A program made the translations under genes and the position numbers. From Galbibacter pacificus (GTDB taxonomy: Bacteria; Bacteroidota; Bacteroidia; Flavobacteriales; Flavobacteriaceae), in NCBI RefSeq assembly GCF_029603165.1, contig NZ_JAQSVC010000007.1, positions 206,989-270,988 of the forward strand: a stretch of 64,000 nt of DNA, read 5' to 3'. Under the pieces are notes generated by a model, which saw only the letters and a list, made by a program, of their open reading frames with translations, made no database searches and was not told the DNA's origin. Positions 63,122 through 64,000 of the stretch are shown here, in pieces (position 1 is the stretch's first letter; each line of letters begins with the position of its first letter).

Positions 63122-63444
63122 TGCTTTTTGTCTAAGATATAAGTTGTTTATCTGAGACACAACATTATGTAGCCGTTACACATCAAAAATTATGTAAGGG
63201 CACTGTTTTAGAGTAATTTTGGCTAATTAAAAGGAATCTATAAAATCAATAAAACCTCAAACTTATGAAAATAAAATACGCTTCATAGGAGGATCGATTT
63301 ACATAAGCAATGATAGCTTTTTATGTAAATCGCATTAATCTAAATACACCAAATAACTATTGAATAATTGAATGTTGTTTTTAAGCAGCCTGGACGGGTA
63401 CTGCCTAAATTCAAAAAACTAACTATTGTTAAGAAATAAACAAA
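63122..63444. other. 323-bp spacer with two hairpins
   Basis: It holds a hairpin with perfect 12-bp arms (CGATTTACATAA 63295-63306; TTATGTAAATCG 63321-63332) and an adjacent smaller one (TATGAA / TTCATA at about 63264-63286). No gene is visible. The spacer separates two secreted-protein genes on the same strand. Confidence 0.55.
63295..63332. promoter_or_regulatory. 12-bp-arm hairpin upstream of the last gene
   Basis: Perfect arms around a 14-nt loop, 113 bp before the ATG at 63445. It lacks a following T run, so an operator or a leader-RNA structure is likelier than a terminator. Confidence 0.5.
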
Positions 63445-64000
63445 ATGAAAAACGGAATTTTAATTTTTGTATTGCTAATTTCCGGATTTGCGTTTTCCCA
63501 AACTACAATTAATCTAGAAAATCAATGCAATTGCGAAGTCATCAAGGGAACCGATGTAACTGTCGCAGGAACAACTACTCCTATAGCCGATCAAGGAGAT
63601 ATCTACATTAATACCAATACAGGTGTTTTGTATTTTTGGAACGGGAGTTCATGGGAACTTACTTCTGGAAAAAATACCGTAAATAAAACCTTTATAGTAG
63701 ATGGCAGCGACTTAGTGATTACCGATAGTGATGGTAATAAGGTATCGGTTGCGTTGGCAGATATTGTTGCGGGAGTTAATACGGACGACCAAAATGCAAC
63801 GGAAGTAAGTTACGACAATACAACATCAGGGTTGACCGCAACCAACACTCAGTCAGCAATAGATGAGGTGGCCTCTGGGAGCAGCGACGACCAGAATTTG
63901 GAATCTGCAACGTTGGGCACTGACAATATATTGAGCCTTGGCATAGAAGACGGGACGGGAGTGACGGTAGACCTGTCGCCCTTGGACGAATCGGCGGAAG
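63445..64000 (+). CDS. Secreted repeat protein (partial, 3' end outside window)
   Basis: From the ATG at 63445 the frame is open to the edge (185 codons). It starts with a signal peptide (MKNGILIFVLLISGFAFSQ), then a segment GDIYINTNTGVLYFWNGSSWEL and repeats of the kind SDDQNLESATLGTDNILSLGIEDGTGVTVDLSPLDE, common in very large flavobacterial surface proteins. An earlier NTDDQNATEVSYDNTTSGLTATNTQSAIDEVASG segment is a second repeat type also found in tail-fibre-like proteins. It probably forms an extended beta-structured surface fibre. Length and C-terminal sorting domain are unknown. Confidence 0.75.
   Translation, partial: MKNGILIFVLLISGFAFSQTTINLENQCNCEVIKGTDVTVAGTTTPIADQGDIYINTNTGVLYFWNGSSWELTSGKNTVNKTFIVDGSDLVITDSDGNKVSVALADIVAGVNTDDQNATEVSYDNTTSGLTATNTQSAIDEVASGSSDDQNLESATLGTDNILSLGIEDGTGVTVDLSPLDESAE

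Overview
The window comes from a member of the Bacteroidota, almost certainly family Flavobacteriaceae. The DNA is AT-rich, and secreted proteins carry Bacteroidota-type signal peptides and lipoboxes. There is a SusC/SusD pair, a SusC-independent TonB-type outer-membrane receptor and flavobacterial families such as GSCFA, DUF4230 and DUF5522. Several starts are preceded by TAnnTTTG, the -7 promoter element of this phylum. No species is claimed.

Left part, 1-14.9 kb. A truncated XRE/S24-type repressor diverges from a TIGR03915 'DNA metabolism' protein, and three copies of one palindrome lie between them. Then follow a Tat-exported Gfo/Idh/MocA oxidoreductase, a GlxA-type AraC regulator, a nutrient-uptake operon (secreted phosphodiesterase/phosphatase, SusC, SusD) facing a TetR gene, a TrmH-type methyltransferase, a GH43 lipoprotein, an aldo/keto reductase and a Crp/Fnr regulator. 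A perfect CRP-like 20-bp palindrome lies next to the last two.

Accessory block, about 14.9-26.3 kb. Small stress, detoxification and resistance units sit here, each with its own regulator and most with a visible operator: MarR + two membrane proteins + TetA-like efflux pump; DinB-like protein; tautomerase + nitronate monooxygenase facing LysR; TetR + thioredoxin-reductase-like flavoprotein + small cysteine protein + methyltransferase; hipBA. The block ends at the 3' side of an initiator tRNA gene.

Core part, 26.5-60 kb. Housekeeping genes dominate: era, der, alaS, lysS, hemL, lipB, prfC and hutU. Between them are cell-envelope genes (AGCS symporter, TonB-type receptor, LemA/TPM cluster, M23 peptidase, glucosaminidase-LysM lipoprotein), an unusually long aromatic amino acid hydroxylase, and a higBA toxin-antitoxin pair followed by a long imperfect hairpin. 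Two genes shorter than 60 codons are real by motif: a DUF5522 protein and a Pmp3/YqaE protein.

Right end, 60.3-64 kb. A 935-residue secreted protein (PA14, calcium-binding type-3 repeats, C-type lectin) is followed by a structured 323-bp spacer and the start of a second secreted protein whose repeats run off the window.

The strongest leads are regulatory: repeated palindromes tied to specific regulators (468-583, 9939-9997, 14291-14310, 20946-21033, 22035-22665, 24524-24576, 54504-54532). The best candidate for an undescribed functional unit is the TetR-controlled flavoprotein/cysteine-protein/methyltransferase operon at 22.0-24.5 kb.
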